DNA of 7,224 bases. It comes from an uncultured Oscillospiraceae bacterium (GTDB taxonomy: Bacteria > Bacillota > Clostridia > Oscillospirales > Oscillospiraceae). The DNA is taken from assembly GCA_934645175.1 (NCBI GenBank), contig CAKUDE010000052.1, positions 1 to 7,224 on the forward strand. The letters run 5' to 3'. Below, piece by piece: positions 1 to 5,265 of this stretch. The notes beneath the pieces are model-generated. The model did no database searches. It saw only the letters and a list, made by a program, of their open reading frames with translations, and was not told the origin of the DNA. The position numbers were made by a program, and so were the translations under genes. Within the stretch, counting starts at the first letter, position 1, and each line of letters begins with the position of its first letter.

Positions 1-42
1 GGAAAACCACCAGTCCTGTTCAGAACAGAACTGGTGGCTTAA
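1..42 (+). CDS. IS3-family transposase (OrfB), last 13 codons only
   Basis: Reading from base 1 in frame gives GKPPVLFRTELVA followed by TAA at 40-42. This is identical to the C-terminus of the transposase at the right edge of the window. It is the extreme C-terminus of an rve-type DDE integrase domain; the catalytic part lies before base 1. The fragment is partial only because the window begins inside the gene, so nothing can be said about whether the full copy is intact. Confidence 0.85.
   Translation, partial: GKPPVLFRTELVA
7..37. repeat. Near-perfect 31-bp palindrome inside transposase 3' end (left copy)
   Basis: CCACCAGT (7-14) pairs with ACTGGTGG (30-37). Inside it, CTGTTC (16-21) pairs with GAACAG (23-28) around a single base. 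The only mismatch is 15 against 29. The palindrome covers the codons for the last ten residues before the final Ala. A transcript from either strand would fold into a strong hairpin, and no clear U-tract follows directly. It may block transcription entering or leaving the element; this role is inferred. Confidence 0.8.
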
Positions 43-76
43 GAAATTTTGTGTCTACTAACTATTGACTACTTCA

Positions 77-90
77 GCCCAGCTCTGGGC
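77..90 (-). terminator. GC-rich hairpin after the Nudix gene, possibly a terminator cut by the IS
   Basis: GCCCAG (77-82) and CTGGGC (85-90) form an inverted repeat 13 bp after the stop codon of the minus-strand Nudix gene. On that strand a U-tract should follow, but the IS end begins at the very next base. One reading is that the element inserted between the stem and the run of U. Without the sequence beyond the IS this remains a weak call. Confidence 0.3.
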
Positions 91-102
91 GGCGGCTGTT
101 GA

Positions 103-615
103 TTATCGGAAAACGTCTGCAAAGCGCTCGCAGAGCAGCTCGTAGCGCTGGACGTCCGGCGCGGCAAACTCGCCTGCGGCAATCAGCGCCTCCAGCTCCG
201 CGCGGCTGACCCAACGAGCCTCGGTTGTCTCGCCGGGCTGCATCGTCAGACATTCACAGGGCGTATCGTTTTGCAGCAGATAGAGGTCGCTGAAATAGCC
301 GCGCGTCTCCGAGCGGACGGTTTCCAGAAGAACAAAGTCTGCTTCCGGTGCGTCGATGCCCGTTTCTTCGCGCAGCTCGCGGCGGACCGCGTGCAGGCTC
401 GTCTCACCGGCTTGCACCGCACCGCCCGTGGCCGACCACATTCCCGCATAGTGCGGCTTTTCGGGTGCGCGCCGCGTCAGGAGCGTCTGTCCCGCCGAGT
501 TGAACACCCAAACGAAGACCACGAGGTGAAATGCGTCGGGCGGCATGGGCGTCCCGCGCCGATGCGTGCGGCCGAGCGGCCTGCGGTTTCGATCAAACAG
601 GTCCCAAAGCTCCAT
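103..615 (-). CDS. Nudix hydrolase (YfcD/IDI-like group)
   Basis: This is a 170-residue cytoplasmic Nudix-fold hydrolase, expected to cleave a nucleoside diphosphate linked to another moiety; the substrate cannot be told. The Nudix box is complete: G65-x5-E71-x7-R79-E80-L81-x-E83-E84-x-G86-I87, including the glutamates that bind Mg2+ or Mn2+. The N-terminus (MELWDLFDRN...PLGRTHRRG) and the HLVVFVW strand resemble the Nudix group near isopentenyl-diphosphate isomerase and YfcD, but isomerase activity is not implied. The ATG at 613-615 shares its A with the TAA of mntP (TAATG), so translation is probably coupled to mntP and the two form one transcript. The gene ends 26 bp from the IS boundary and is complete. 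Confidence 0.9.
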   Translation of the reverse strand: MELWDLFDRNRRPLGRTHRRGTPMPPDAFHLVVFVWVFNSAGQTLLTRRAPEKPHYAGMWSATGGAVQAGETSLHAVRRELREETGIDAPEADFVLLETVRSETRGYFSDLYLLQNDTPCECLTMQPGETTEARWVSRAELEALIAAGEFAAPDVQRYELLCERFADVFR

Positions 616-1178
616 TACGATACCCCTGTCAGATGCTCAATGAGGATCTTTGCGCCCATCAGGATCAGGATGATACCGCCGATCAGCTCGGCGCGCTTCT
701 TGTATTTCAGGCCGAAGATGCTGCCGATTTTAATGCCGACGGCGGAGAAAAGGAACGTCGTGGTCCCGGTGATTGCAATGGCAATCCAGATATTTGTCTG
801 CGTCAGCGCAAAGGAGACGCCGGTTGCAAGCGCGTCGATGCTGGTAGCGACGGCCAGCGGCAGCATGGCGCGCACACCGAAGGAGGGATTGACCGCTTCT
901 TCGTCGTGGCTGAGCGCCTCACGCAGCATATTGACGCCGATCAGTGCCAGCAGAATAAAGGCGATCCAGTGGTCAAAGCGGCGGATGTACTCGGCGAAGG
1001 AGCTGGCAAGCAGCCAGCCGAGCAGAGGCATGAGCGCCTGAAAGCCGCCGAAGTACGCGCCGGCGATCAGTCCGTGCTTCGGGCGCACCCGCCCGGCGGA
1101 AAGGCCCTTGCTCACGGAGACGGCGAAGGCGTCCATGGAGAGAGCAATCGCAGTCAAAAGCAGGTCAATGATATTCAT
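615..1178 (-). CDS. mntP: MntP-family manganese efflux pump
   Basis: This is a 187-residue inner-membrane protein of the MntP (YebN, DUF204) family, which exports Mn2+; the length matches the usual 187-190. It has about six hydrophobic helices in two homologous halves. The half-repeat motifs are visible: ALSMDAFAVS with Asp16 in helix 1, and ATSIDALATG with Asp115 in the second half, both family-typical acidic sites. The start at 1178 is chosen because MNIIDLLLTAIALSMDAF is the family N-terminus and a GGGGA Shine-Dalgarno-like sequence lies 7 nt upstream. The frame stays open to 1445, but that extension would cross a tRNA gene. Its stop overlaps the start of the Nudix gene by one base. No promoter is evident in the 50 bp back to the tRNA terminator, and no yybP-ykoY manganese riboswitch fits there. 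Confidence 0.93.
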   Translation of the reverse strand: MNIIDLLLTAIALSMDAFAVSVSKGLSAGRVRPKHGLIAGAYFGGFQALMPLLGWLLASSFAEYIRRFDHWIAFILLALIGVNMLREALSHDEEAVNPSFGVRAMLPLAVATSIDALATGVSFALTQTNIWIAIAITGTTTFLFSAVGIKIGSIFGLKYKKRAELIGGIILILMGAKILIEHLTGVS

Positions 1179-1228
1179 AATAAAATCCCCATTTCCAAGA
1201 AGGTCTGTCCGAGCCTGCGGATAAAAAC

Positions 1229-1252
1229 AAAAAAGCCGCGATAGCGGCTTTT
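1229..1252 (-). terminator. Rho-independent terminator after tRNA-Leu
   Basis: On the minus strand AAAAGCCGC (1252-1244), loop TATC, GCGGCTTTT (1239-1231) forms a perfect 9-bp stem. It runs into six T, then G and five more T. It begins 8 bp after the CCA end of the tRNA, where a tRNA transcript should stop. It also lies between the tRNA promoter and mntP, so it would limit read-through into mntP. Confidence 0.9.
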
Positions 1253-1260
1253 CTGTCCTC

Positions 1261-1345
1261 TGGTGCGAGTGATGCGACTTGAACGCACACGACGGTTGCC
1301 ACACGCCCCTCAAACGTGCCTGTCTACCTATTCCAGCACACTCGC
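1261..1345 (-). tRNA. tRNA-Leu, anticodon GAG
   Basis: An 85-nt class II tRNA. The acceptor stem GCGAGTG pairs perfectly with CACTCGC, followed by discriminator A and an encoded CCA (1263-1261). The D arm is CTG/CAG with an 11-nt loop containing AGGTAGA. The anticodon stem CACGT/GCGTG encloses loop TTGAGGG, placing GAG at 1311-1309, which reads CUC/CUU leucine codons. The variable arm is 13 nt, as leucine tRNAs require. The T arm is GTGCG, TTCAAGT, CGCAT. Nothing suggests a pseudogene. It has its own consensus promoter and terminator, and mntP lies immediately downstream on the same strand. Confidence 0.96.
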
Positions 1346-1364
1346 AAATCCAAAATGCCTGTTT

Positions 1365-1411
1365 ATTATACAGAACCTGAATTCGTTTGTCAAGCCTTTT
1401 TTTCAATTTTT
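1365..1411 (-). promoter_or_regulatory. Consensus sigma-A promoter with UP-like A-tracts for tRNA-Leu
   Basis: On the minus strand TTGACA (1393-1388), a 17-bp spacer and TATAAT (1370-1365) match the consensus at all 12 positions. Upstream of the -35, runs of seven and five A (1403-1397 and 1411-1407 on the complement) sit where an UP element would contact the alpha subunit. Initiation would fall near 1358, giving a leader of about 12 nt before the tRNA. This is the arrangement expected of a strong stable-RNA promoter. Confidence 0.92.
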
Positions 1412-1417
1412 CTGCTC

Positions 1418-1446
1418 TTGCGAATTGTCCGCGTGTCTGATACAAT
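1418..1446 (+). promoter_or_regulatory. Sigma-A promoter for rsmE and the downstream operon
   Basis: TTGCGA (1418-1423), a 17-bp spacer and TACAAT (1441-1446) match the consensus at 4/6 and 5/6 positions. Initiation near 1453 gives a short leader of about 18 nt to the ATG at 1471, and would leave an in-frame ATG at 1450 outside the mRNA. It is divergent from the tRNA promoter, with only 24 bp between the two -35 hexamers. Confidence 0.75.
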
Positions 1447-1470
1447 AATATGGAAAGGGAAGGTGTGCTT

Positions 1471-2202
1471 ATGCCGCGATTTTTTGCGCCCGCGCAGCAG
1501 CTGCGTGAGGATACGATAACGCTTATGGGCGAAAACGCCGCCCATGCGAAGGTTCTGCGTCTTCACGCGGGGGACGAGGTGACGGTCTGCGACGGCGAGG
1601 GAACGGATCTGCGCTGCGCGGTCGAGTCCCTCTCCGGCGGGGAGCTGACGCTGCGCGTCCTTTCGCGTGCGGCTTCGGAGAGCGAAGCACGGGTCAGATG
1701 CAGCGTCTATATGGCATTTCCGAAGGCGGACAAGCTGGAGCATGTGATCCAGAAGGCGACCGAGCTGGGCGCAGTTGAAATCGTGTGCTTTCCGATGCAG
1801 CGGTGCGTGTCCCGCCCGGATGAAAAATCTCTGCCGAAAAAGCTCGAACGCTGGCAGCGGATCGCGGCTTCTGCCGCGGAGCAATCCGGCCGGGGCGTGA
1901 TTCCGCGCGTGCTTGCGCTCGGCTCCTATGCGGAGGCTCTGACGCGGGCGTCGCAGGCGTCGCTGGCACTTTGCTTTTATGAGAATGAGGATGAACTGAC
2001 GCTGCGCGGCGCGATCGGAGAAGCGGCCTTTTCCGATGCCGCAATCCTGACCGGTCCGGAGGGCGGGTTTGCGCCTGCGGAAATCGAGCAGGCACGTGCG
2101 GCGGGGCTCAGAGTCTGTACGCTGGGCAGGCGCATCCTGCGCTGTGAGACCGCGCCGCTGTGCGCGCTGTCCGCACTGATGTATGCCACGGGGGAGTTTT
2201 AG
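1471..2202 (+). CDS. rsmE: 16S rRNA m3U1498 methyltransferase RsmE
   Basis: This is a 243-residue SPOUT-class enzyme that uses S-adenosylmethionine to methylate N3 of U1498 of 16S rRNA in the 30S subunit. It has an N-terminal PUA-like domain (about residues 1-70, MPRFFAP start) and a trefoil-knot methyltransferase domain. Family hallmarks are present: KADKLEHVIQKATELG at 85-100, the region around AAEQSGR at 135-141, the SAM-binding ILTGPEGGF at 192-200, and LGRRILRCETA at 218-228. The length is typical. The ATG at 1471 is preferred over the one at 1450 because AAGGTG lies 6 nt upstream, the homologous N-terminus is MPRFF, and the promoter places the transcript start beyond 1450. It is first in the plus-strand run; the next gene begins 24 bp after its stop. 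Confidence 0.95.
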   Translation: MPRFFAPAQQLREDTITLMGENAAHAKVLRLHAGDEVTVCDGEGTDLRCAVESLSGGELTLRVLSRAASESEARVRCSVYMAFPKADKLEHVIQKATELGAVEIVCFPMQRCVSRPDEKSLPKKLERWQRIAASAAEQSGRGVIPRVLALGSYAEALTRASQASLALCFYENEDELTLRGAIGEAAFSDAAILTGPEGGFAPAEIEQARAAGLRVCTLGRRILRCETAPLCALSALMYATGEF

Positions 2203-2226
2203 CCAAAGAAGGAGAGGCGTAAACAA

Positions 2227-2694
2227 ATGGAACAGGTGGAAGCGGATTTTTTACACACATACAAGCTGTTGGATGCCGTCCTGAGGGATGCCTATCAGAC
2301 CGATAACGGCGTGGGTACTTATCTGGCGGAGATGGAGGAAGCCGACGCCGAGGGTAGGCGACGCGTTGCGGACTGGTCGGAGGATTATCGGATGATAAAG
2401 CGGCTCCGACGTGTCAGAAACAGCGTCTCCCATGACACGGACTCCGGCCTGGTTTGCGGAGAGGAAGAGCTTGAGGAACTGGAGGATTTCTACCGCCGCG
2501 TGTTGCACACGGAGGATCCGCTGGCGCTTCTGCACAAATCCGTGACGCAGGACAGGACTGAGAGGCGCAGCGACACCCCGGAACAGCAGGACAGGCTTGG
2601 GCGCCGGGCGCCGCGGGGACTGGTGATTGCGCTGCTTGTACTGGCGGTGGTTTGCTTTGCGCTTCTTGTCGTATTGACCTTGCTGCCTGAATGA
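2227..2694 (+). CDS. Small tail-anchored protein with HEPN-like RxxxxH motif, function unknown
   Basis: A 155-residue protein I cannot assign to a characterised family. Residues 1-105 look wholly helical and charged (LLDAVLRDAY; DYRMIKRLRRVRN; EELEELEDFYRRVL). They contain R64-N-S-V-S-H69, which fits the R(N/D/H)x3H signature of HEPN domains, a fold found in many RNases and toxins. A charged linker (about 106-130) leads to one strongly hydrophobic segment at 131-153, ending two residues before the C-terminus. There is no signal peptide, so the predicted topology is a cytoplasmic domain tail-anchored in the membrane. The start has an AGGAGAGG Shine-Dalgarno. The stop overlaps the following chromate-transporter start (ATGA). 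HEPN membership is inferred from one short motif plus helical character; RNase activity is not shown. Confidence 0.75.
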   Translation: MEQVEADFLHTYKLLDAVLRDAYQTDNGVGTYLAEMEEADAEGRRRVADWSEDYRMIKRLRRVRNSVSHDTDSGLVCGEEELEELEDFYRRVLHTEDPLALLHKSVTQDRTERRSDTPEQQDRLGRRAPRGLVIALLVLAVVCFALLVVLTLLPE

Positions 2695-3278
2695 CACGAT
2701 GCCCAATGAAAACACTACTTTCTCTTTTCCTGACATTTTTGAAGCTCGGGGCGTTCACCTTTGGCGGCGGGTACGCGATGCTTGCCATGATGGAGGAGCT
2801 TTTTATCGAGCGGAAGCGCTGGCTGACGCGCGAGGAATTTCTGGATATGGTCGCGCTGGCAGAGTCCACGCCCGGCCCGGTTGCCGTGAACAGCGCAACA
2901 TACCTGGGCTATCGCCGCGGCGGCGTCGCGGGCGCGGCGGTGGCGACGTTTGCCGTTGTGCTGCCGTCCTTTGTCATTATCTATGTGATCTCGCTGTTCC
3001 TTGATCGCTTTCTCAGCTTGCGACTGGTTGCGGCGGCGTTTCGCGGCGTGCAGGTCTGTGTGATCTACCTGATCGCTTCGGCCGGATTGCGATTGTGCAA
3101 GGGGCTGGAACGTTCGGTGTTTTCAATCGCGGTTTTCGCCGTCGTGATCGTCGGAATGCTTGCCTGTGCGTGCTTCTCGCTCTCCTTTTCCTCAATCTTT
3201 TACATTCTTGCGGCGGGCATGGCCGGACTGACGCTCTACGGCGTGCGGTCTCTGCGGAAAAGAGGCGGCGAAGAATGA
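2691..3278 (+). CDS. Chromate transporter family protein, half-size (first of pair)
   Basis: A 195-residue membrane protein of the CHR (ChrA) family, short single-domain type. Motifs are FTFGGGYAM at 22-30, the ESTPGPVAVNSATYLG loop at 58-73, VLPSFVI at 90-96 and FRGVQ at 117-121, with about six hydrophobic segments. Full-length ChrA fuses two such domains; here the second domain is the next gene, so the two probably form a heterodimer. Chromate/sulfate transport is the family label, and the true anion is not determined. The ATG at 2691 forms an ATGA overlap with the preceding stop, suggesting reinitiation. The in-frame ATG at 2706 (MKTLLSLFLTFLK) is closer to the usual family start and equally possible. 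Neither has a clear Shine-Dalgarno. Confidence 0.9.
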   Translation: MTRCPMKTLLSLFLTFLKLGAFTFGGGYAMLAMMEELFIERKRWLTREEFLDMVALAESTPGPVAVNSATYLGYRRGGVAGAAVATFAVVLPSFVIIYVISLFLDRFLSLRLVAAAFRGVQVCVIYLIASAGLRLCKGLERSVFSIAVFAVVIVGMLACACFSLSFSSIFYILAAGMAGLTLYGVRSLRKRGGEE

Positions 3279-3844
3279 TTCTGTTGCAGCTCTTTTCCTC
3301 CTTTTTTCTGATTGGCGCGTTTACCTTCGGCGGCGGGAGCGGGATGATCTCACTCATCCGTGAGACGGTGCTCGCAAACGGCTGGCTGACGGAGACGGAA
3401 TTTCTGAATTTTATTGCCGTGTCCGAATCGACCCCCGGTCCGCTCGCGGTGAACATTGCGACCTTTGTCGGCAGCTCGCAGGCGGGCTTCGCAGGAGCGC
3501 TTTGTGCTACGTTGGGCGTTGTCCTGCCGTCGTTTGTCATTATTCTTGTCATTGCAGCACTGCTGAAAAATCTGATGCGCTATGCCGGTGTGCAGGCGTT
3601 TCTGCGCGGAGTGCAGCCCTGCGCGGTGGCAATGATCCTGGCAACGGCTTTGCTGATGGCGCTGGAGACGCTGTTCGGCTTCCGGAGCCTTGCGGGCGGC
3701 GCAGCCCCCGACTGGCGCTGTGTGGGCCTGTTTGCGGGATTGTTTGCGCTGCATATACTCTGGAAGCGGCTGCGGAAGACCGCACCGCCTCCCGTTGCCA
3801 TGCTGCTGCTCTCGGCGGCAGTCGGAATTCTGATTTTTGGATAA
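3275..3844 (+). CDS. Chromate transporter family protein, half-size (second of pair)
   Basis: A 189-residue CHR-family membrane protein, paralogous to the gene before it. The same landmarks recur in order: GAFTFGGGSGM at 14-24, ESTPGPLAVNIATFVG at 51-66, VVLPSFVI at 82-89 and LRGVQPC at 110-116. It presumably inserts with the opposite topology and pairs with the first protein as the other half of one transporter; this is known for some short CHR pairs and inferred here. The ATG at 3275 overlaps the preceding TGA (ATGA). The frame is open back to 3095, but that part lies over the first gene and lacks CHR features. The gene ends 29 bp before the lipid kinase start. Confidence 0.9.
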   Translation: MILLQLFSSFFLIGAFTFGGGSGMISLIRETVLANGWLTETEFLNFIAVSESTPGPLAVNIATFVGSSQAGFAGALCATLGVVLPSFVIILVIAALLKNLMRYAGVQAFLRGVQPCAVAMILATALLMALETLFGFRSLAGGAAPDWRCVGLFAGLFALHILWKRLRKTAPPPVAMLLLSAAVGILIFG

Positions 3845-3873
3845 ACGAACCTTTTTGTAAGGGGGAAACGGAT

Positions 3874-4773
3874 ATGAAAAAGCTGCTTTTGGTGGTGAAT
3901 CCCTGTTCCGGCCAGAAAAAGGCGAAACGGTACCTTGCGGATATTGTGGATGTGTTCAACCGCGCGGATTTCGACGTGACGGTCTACATTACTGCCTCGC
4001 GCGGCGATGCAACCCGCCTGTGCGCCGAGCGTGCGGGTGAATTTGACCGCGTAGTCTGCTCCGGCGGAGACGGTACCTTCAATGAGGTGCTTTCCGGCGT
4101 GCTGCAAAGCGGCGCGGGAGCGCCCATTGGCTATCTGCCATCGGGCAGCACGAACGATTTTGCCAACTCGCTGCACCTGTCGAAGGATTTGCTTCAGGCC
4201 GCGCGCGATGCGGCGACGGGAGTGCCGATGCCTTTTGACGTCGGCCGCTTCAACGACCGCTATTTTTCCTACATCGCGTCGTTTGGTGCGTTCACCCGTG
4301 CGTCCTATGCAACCTCGCAGTCGCTGAAAAACGCACTTGGTCATCTGGCCTATCTTCTGGCGGGAATCAAGGAGATTCCGGCGATCCGCAGCCGCAGACT
4401 GCGATTTATGCTGCCGGACGGCACCGCGTATGAGGACGACTATATTTTCGGCGCGGTGAGCAATTCGACCTCCGTTGCCGGCGTATTGACGCTTGATCCG
4501 TCTATTGTTGATATGGCGGACGGAAAATTTGAGCTGCTGTTGATCCGCAAGCCCAAAAACCTCCTGGAGCTGAATGACTGCGTGCTCGCGCTGACCACAC
4601 AGGAATACAACACGCCGATGCTGACGCTTGTTCCGGTGCAGCAGGTGCGTGTGACCGCGCCGGAGGATATGGCCTGGACGCTTGACGGCGAACGGGCCGA
4701 CGGGCGCACGGAATGTGTGATCGAAAATCTGCACCATGCCGTATCCGTGCTGCTGCCGGAGGGAAGCGTATGA
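3874..4773 (+). CDS. Diacylglycerol kinase-type lipid kinase (DagK/YegS/BmrU family)
   Basis: A 299-residue soluble or peripheral lipid kinase that should transfer the ATP phosphate to a lipid alcohol, most likely diacylglycerol, recycling it to phosphatidic acid. The catalytic N-domain shows VVNPCSG at 7-13 and the nucleotide-binding SGGDGTFNEV at 63-72. It also shows PSGSTNDFA at 89-97, where Ser92 replaces the more usual Thr of the PxGTxNDFA motif, a conservative change. The C-terminal beta-sandwich holds DMADGKFELLLI (213-224) and the LDGE segment at 270-273. The length is normal for the family. The start is supported by AAGGGGG about 9 nt upstream. The stop overlaps the next start (ATGA). 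The exact substrate (diacylglycerol or another lipid) is not decided by sequence. Confidence 0.92.
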   Translation: MKKLLLVVNPCSGQKKAKRYLADIVDVFNRADFDVTVYITASRGDATRLCAERAGEFDRVVCSGGDGTFNEVLSGVLQSGAGAPIGYLPSGSTNDFANSLHLSKDLLQAARDAATGVPMPFDVGRFNDRYFSYIASFGAFTRASYATSQSLKNALGHLAYLLAGIKEIPAIRSRRLRFMLPDGTAYEDDYIFGAVSNSTSVAGVLTLDPSIVDMADGKFELLLIRKPKNLLELNDCVLALTTQEYNTPMLTLVPVQQVRVTAPEDMAWTLDGERADGRTECVIENLHHAVSVLLPEGSV

Positions 4774-5234
4774 AAAATACCACGTTATGCTATATCGAAT
4801 CCGGCGGTGCGTACCTGCTGCTCCACCGCATCAAAAAGGAAAACGACCTGAATCACGATAAGTGGGTCGGCATCGGCGGAAAATTCGAAGAAAACGAAAG
4901 CCCTGAGGATTGTCTGCTGCGCGAGGTTCGCGAGGAAACGGGCTTGGAACTGACAAATTACCGCTACTGTGGTATTGTTACGTTCGTCTCCGACTGCTGG
5001 GAAGGCGAGTATATGCACCTGTTCCATGCAACCGGCTTTCACGGTACGGTGCACGACTGTGACGAGGGTGTGCTGGAATGGGTGCCAAAGGCGGAATTTG
5101 CAAAGCTCCCGCAATGGGAGGGCGATCGTATTTTTCTCCGGCTCATGGAGCAGGGAGCGCCGTTCTTCTCCCTGAAGCTCGTCTATGAAGGTGACGTCTT
5201 ACAAAGCGCCGCGCTGAACGGAAAGAAAATTTAA
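4770..5234 (+). CDS. Nudix hydrolase, MutT/8-oxo-dGTP diphosphatase-like
   Basis: A 154-residue cytoplasmic Nudix hydrolase. The box is canonical: G37-x5-E43-x7-R51-E52-V53-x-E55-E56-x-G58-L59. The LNHDKWVGIGGKFEENES context is typical of clostridial proteins annotated as 8-oxo-dGTP diphosphatases, which cleanse oxidised nucleotides from the dNTP pool. That substrate is inferred from family resemblance only. The ATG at 4770 overlaps the lipid kinase TGA (ATGA) and has GGAGG 7 nt upstream. A longer in-frame start at 4713 would overlap the kinase and adds nothing family-like. It is the last gene of the packed plus-strand run. A run of six T begins 6 bp after the stop, but no convincing stem precedes it. 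Confidence 0.9.
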   Translation: MKNTTLCYIESGGAYLLLHRIKKENDLNHDKWVGIGGKFEENESPEDCLLREVREETGLELTNYRYCGIVTFVSDCWEGEYMHLFHATGFHGTVHDCDEGVLEWVPKAEFAKLPQWEGDRIFLRLMEQGAPFFSLKLVYEGDVLQSAALNGKKI

Positions 5235-5265
5235 GAGAGTTTTTTCGCGCCGCGCAGGCTTGAAG

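Larger units (their letters stand above)
1..76 (+). mobile_element. 3' end of an IS3-family insertion sequence (left copy)
   Basis: These 76 bases are the exact reverse complement of 6867-6942, where the same sequence is the end of a DDE transposase gene. Identity stops abruptly after base 76 (base 77 does not match 6866). The tip reads 5'-TG on the complementary strand, as expected for IS3-family ends. The segment holds the last transposase codons, the stop, a 34-bp untranslated tail and the right terminal end. The element points inward (+), and its other end lies before the window. Insertion is 26 bp beyond the stop of the minus-strand Nudix gene, so no gene is visibly broken. Confidence 0.9.

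Noticed and set aside
271..1244. Long plus-strand reading frames opposite the Nudix and mntP genes
   Set aside because: They encode Arg/Ala-rich sequences without domains and are antisense shadows of the two well-supported minus-strand genes.
1179..1260. yybP-ykoY manganese riboswitch upstream of mntP
   Set aside because: The hairpin there is a plain terminator directly after the tRNA. The remaining 50 bp are too short and show none of the conserved aptamer segments.
1179..1445. N-terminal extension of the mntP reading frame to an ATG at 1445
   Set aside because: The extension would translate through the tRNA-Leu gene and its terminator. The family N-terminus is at 1178.
1450..1470. Upstream in-frame ATG for rsmE at 1450
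   Set aside because: It lies at or before the predicted transcript start, and 1471 has the Shine-Dalgarno and the MPRFF family start.
2227..2694. HEPN/MNT toxin-antitoxin module
   Set aside because: No minimal nucleotidyltransferase or other antitoxin-like gene is adjacent; the neighbours are rsmE and a chromate transporter gene.
5235..5250. Intrinsic terminator at the six-T run after the second Nudix gene
   Set aside because: No GC-rich stem precedes the T run; only weak A/T pairing is possible.
5206..5255. Direct repeat GCGCCGCGC at 5206-5214 and 5247-5255
   Set aside because: It is a nine-base, low-complexity GC string, easily explained by chance in GC-rich DNA, and one copy is coding.
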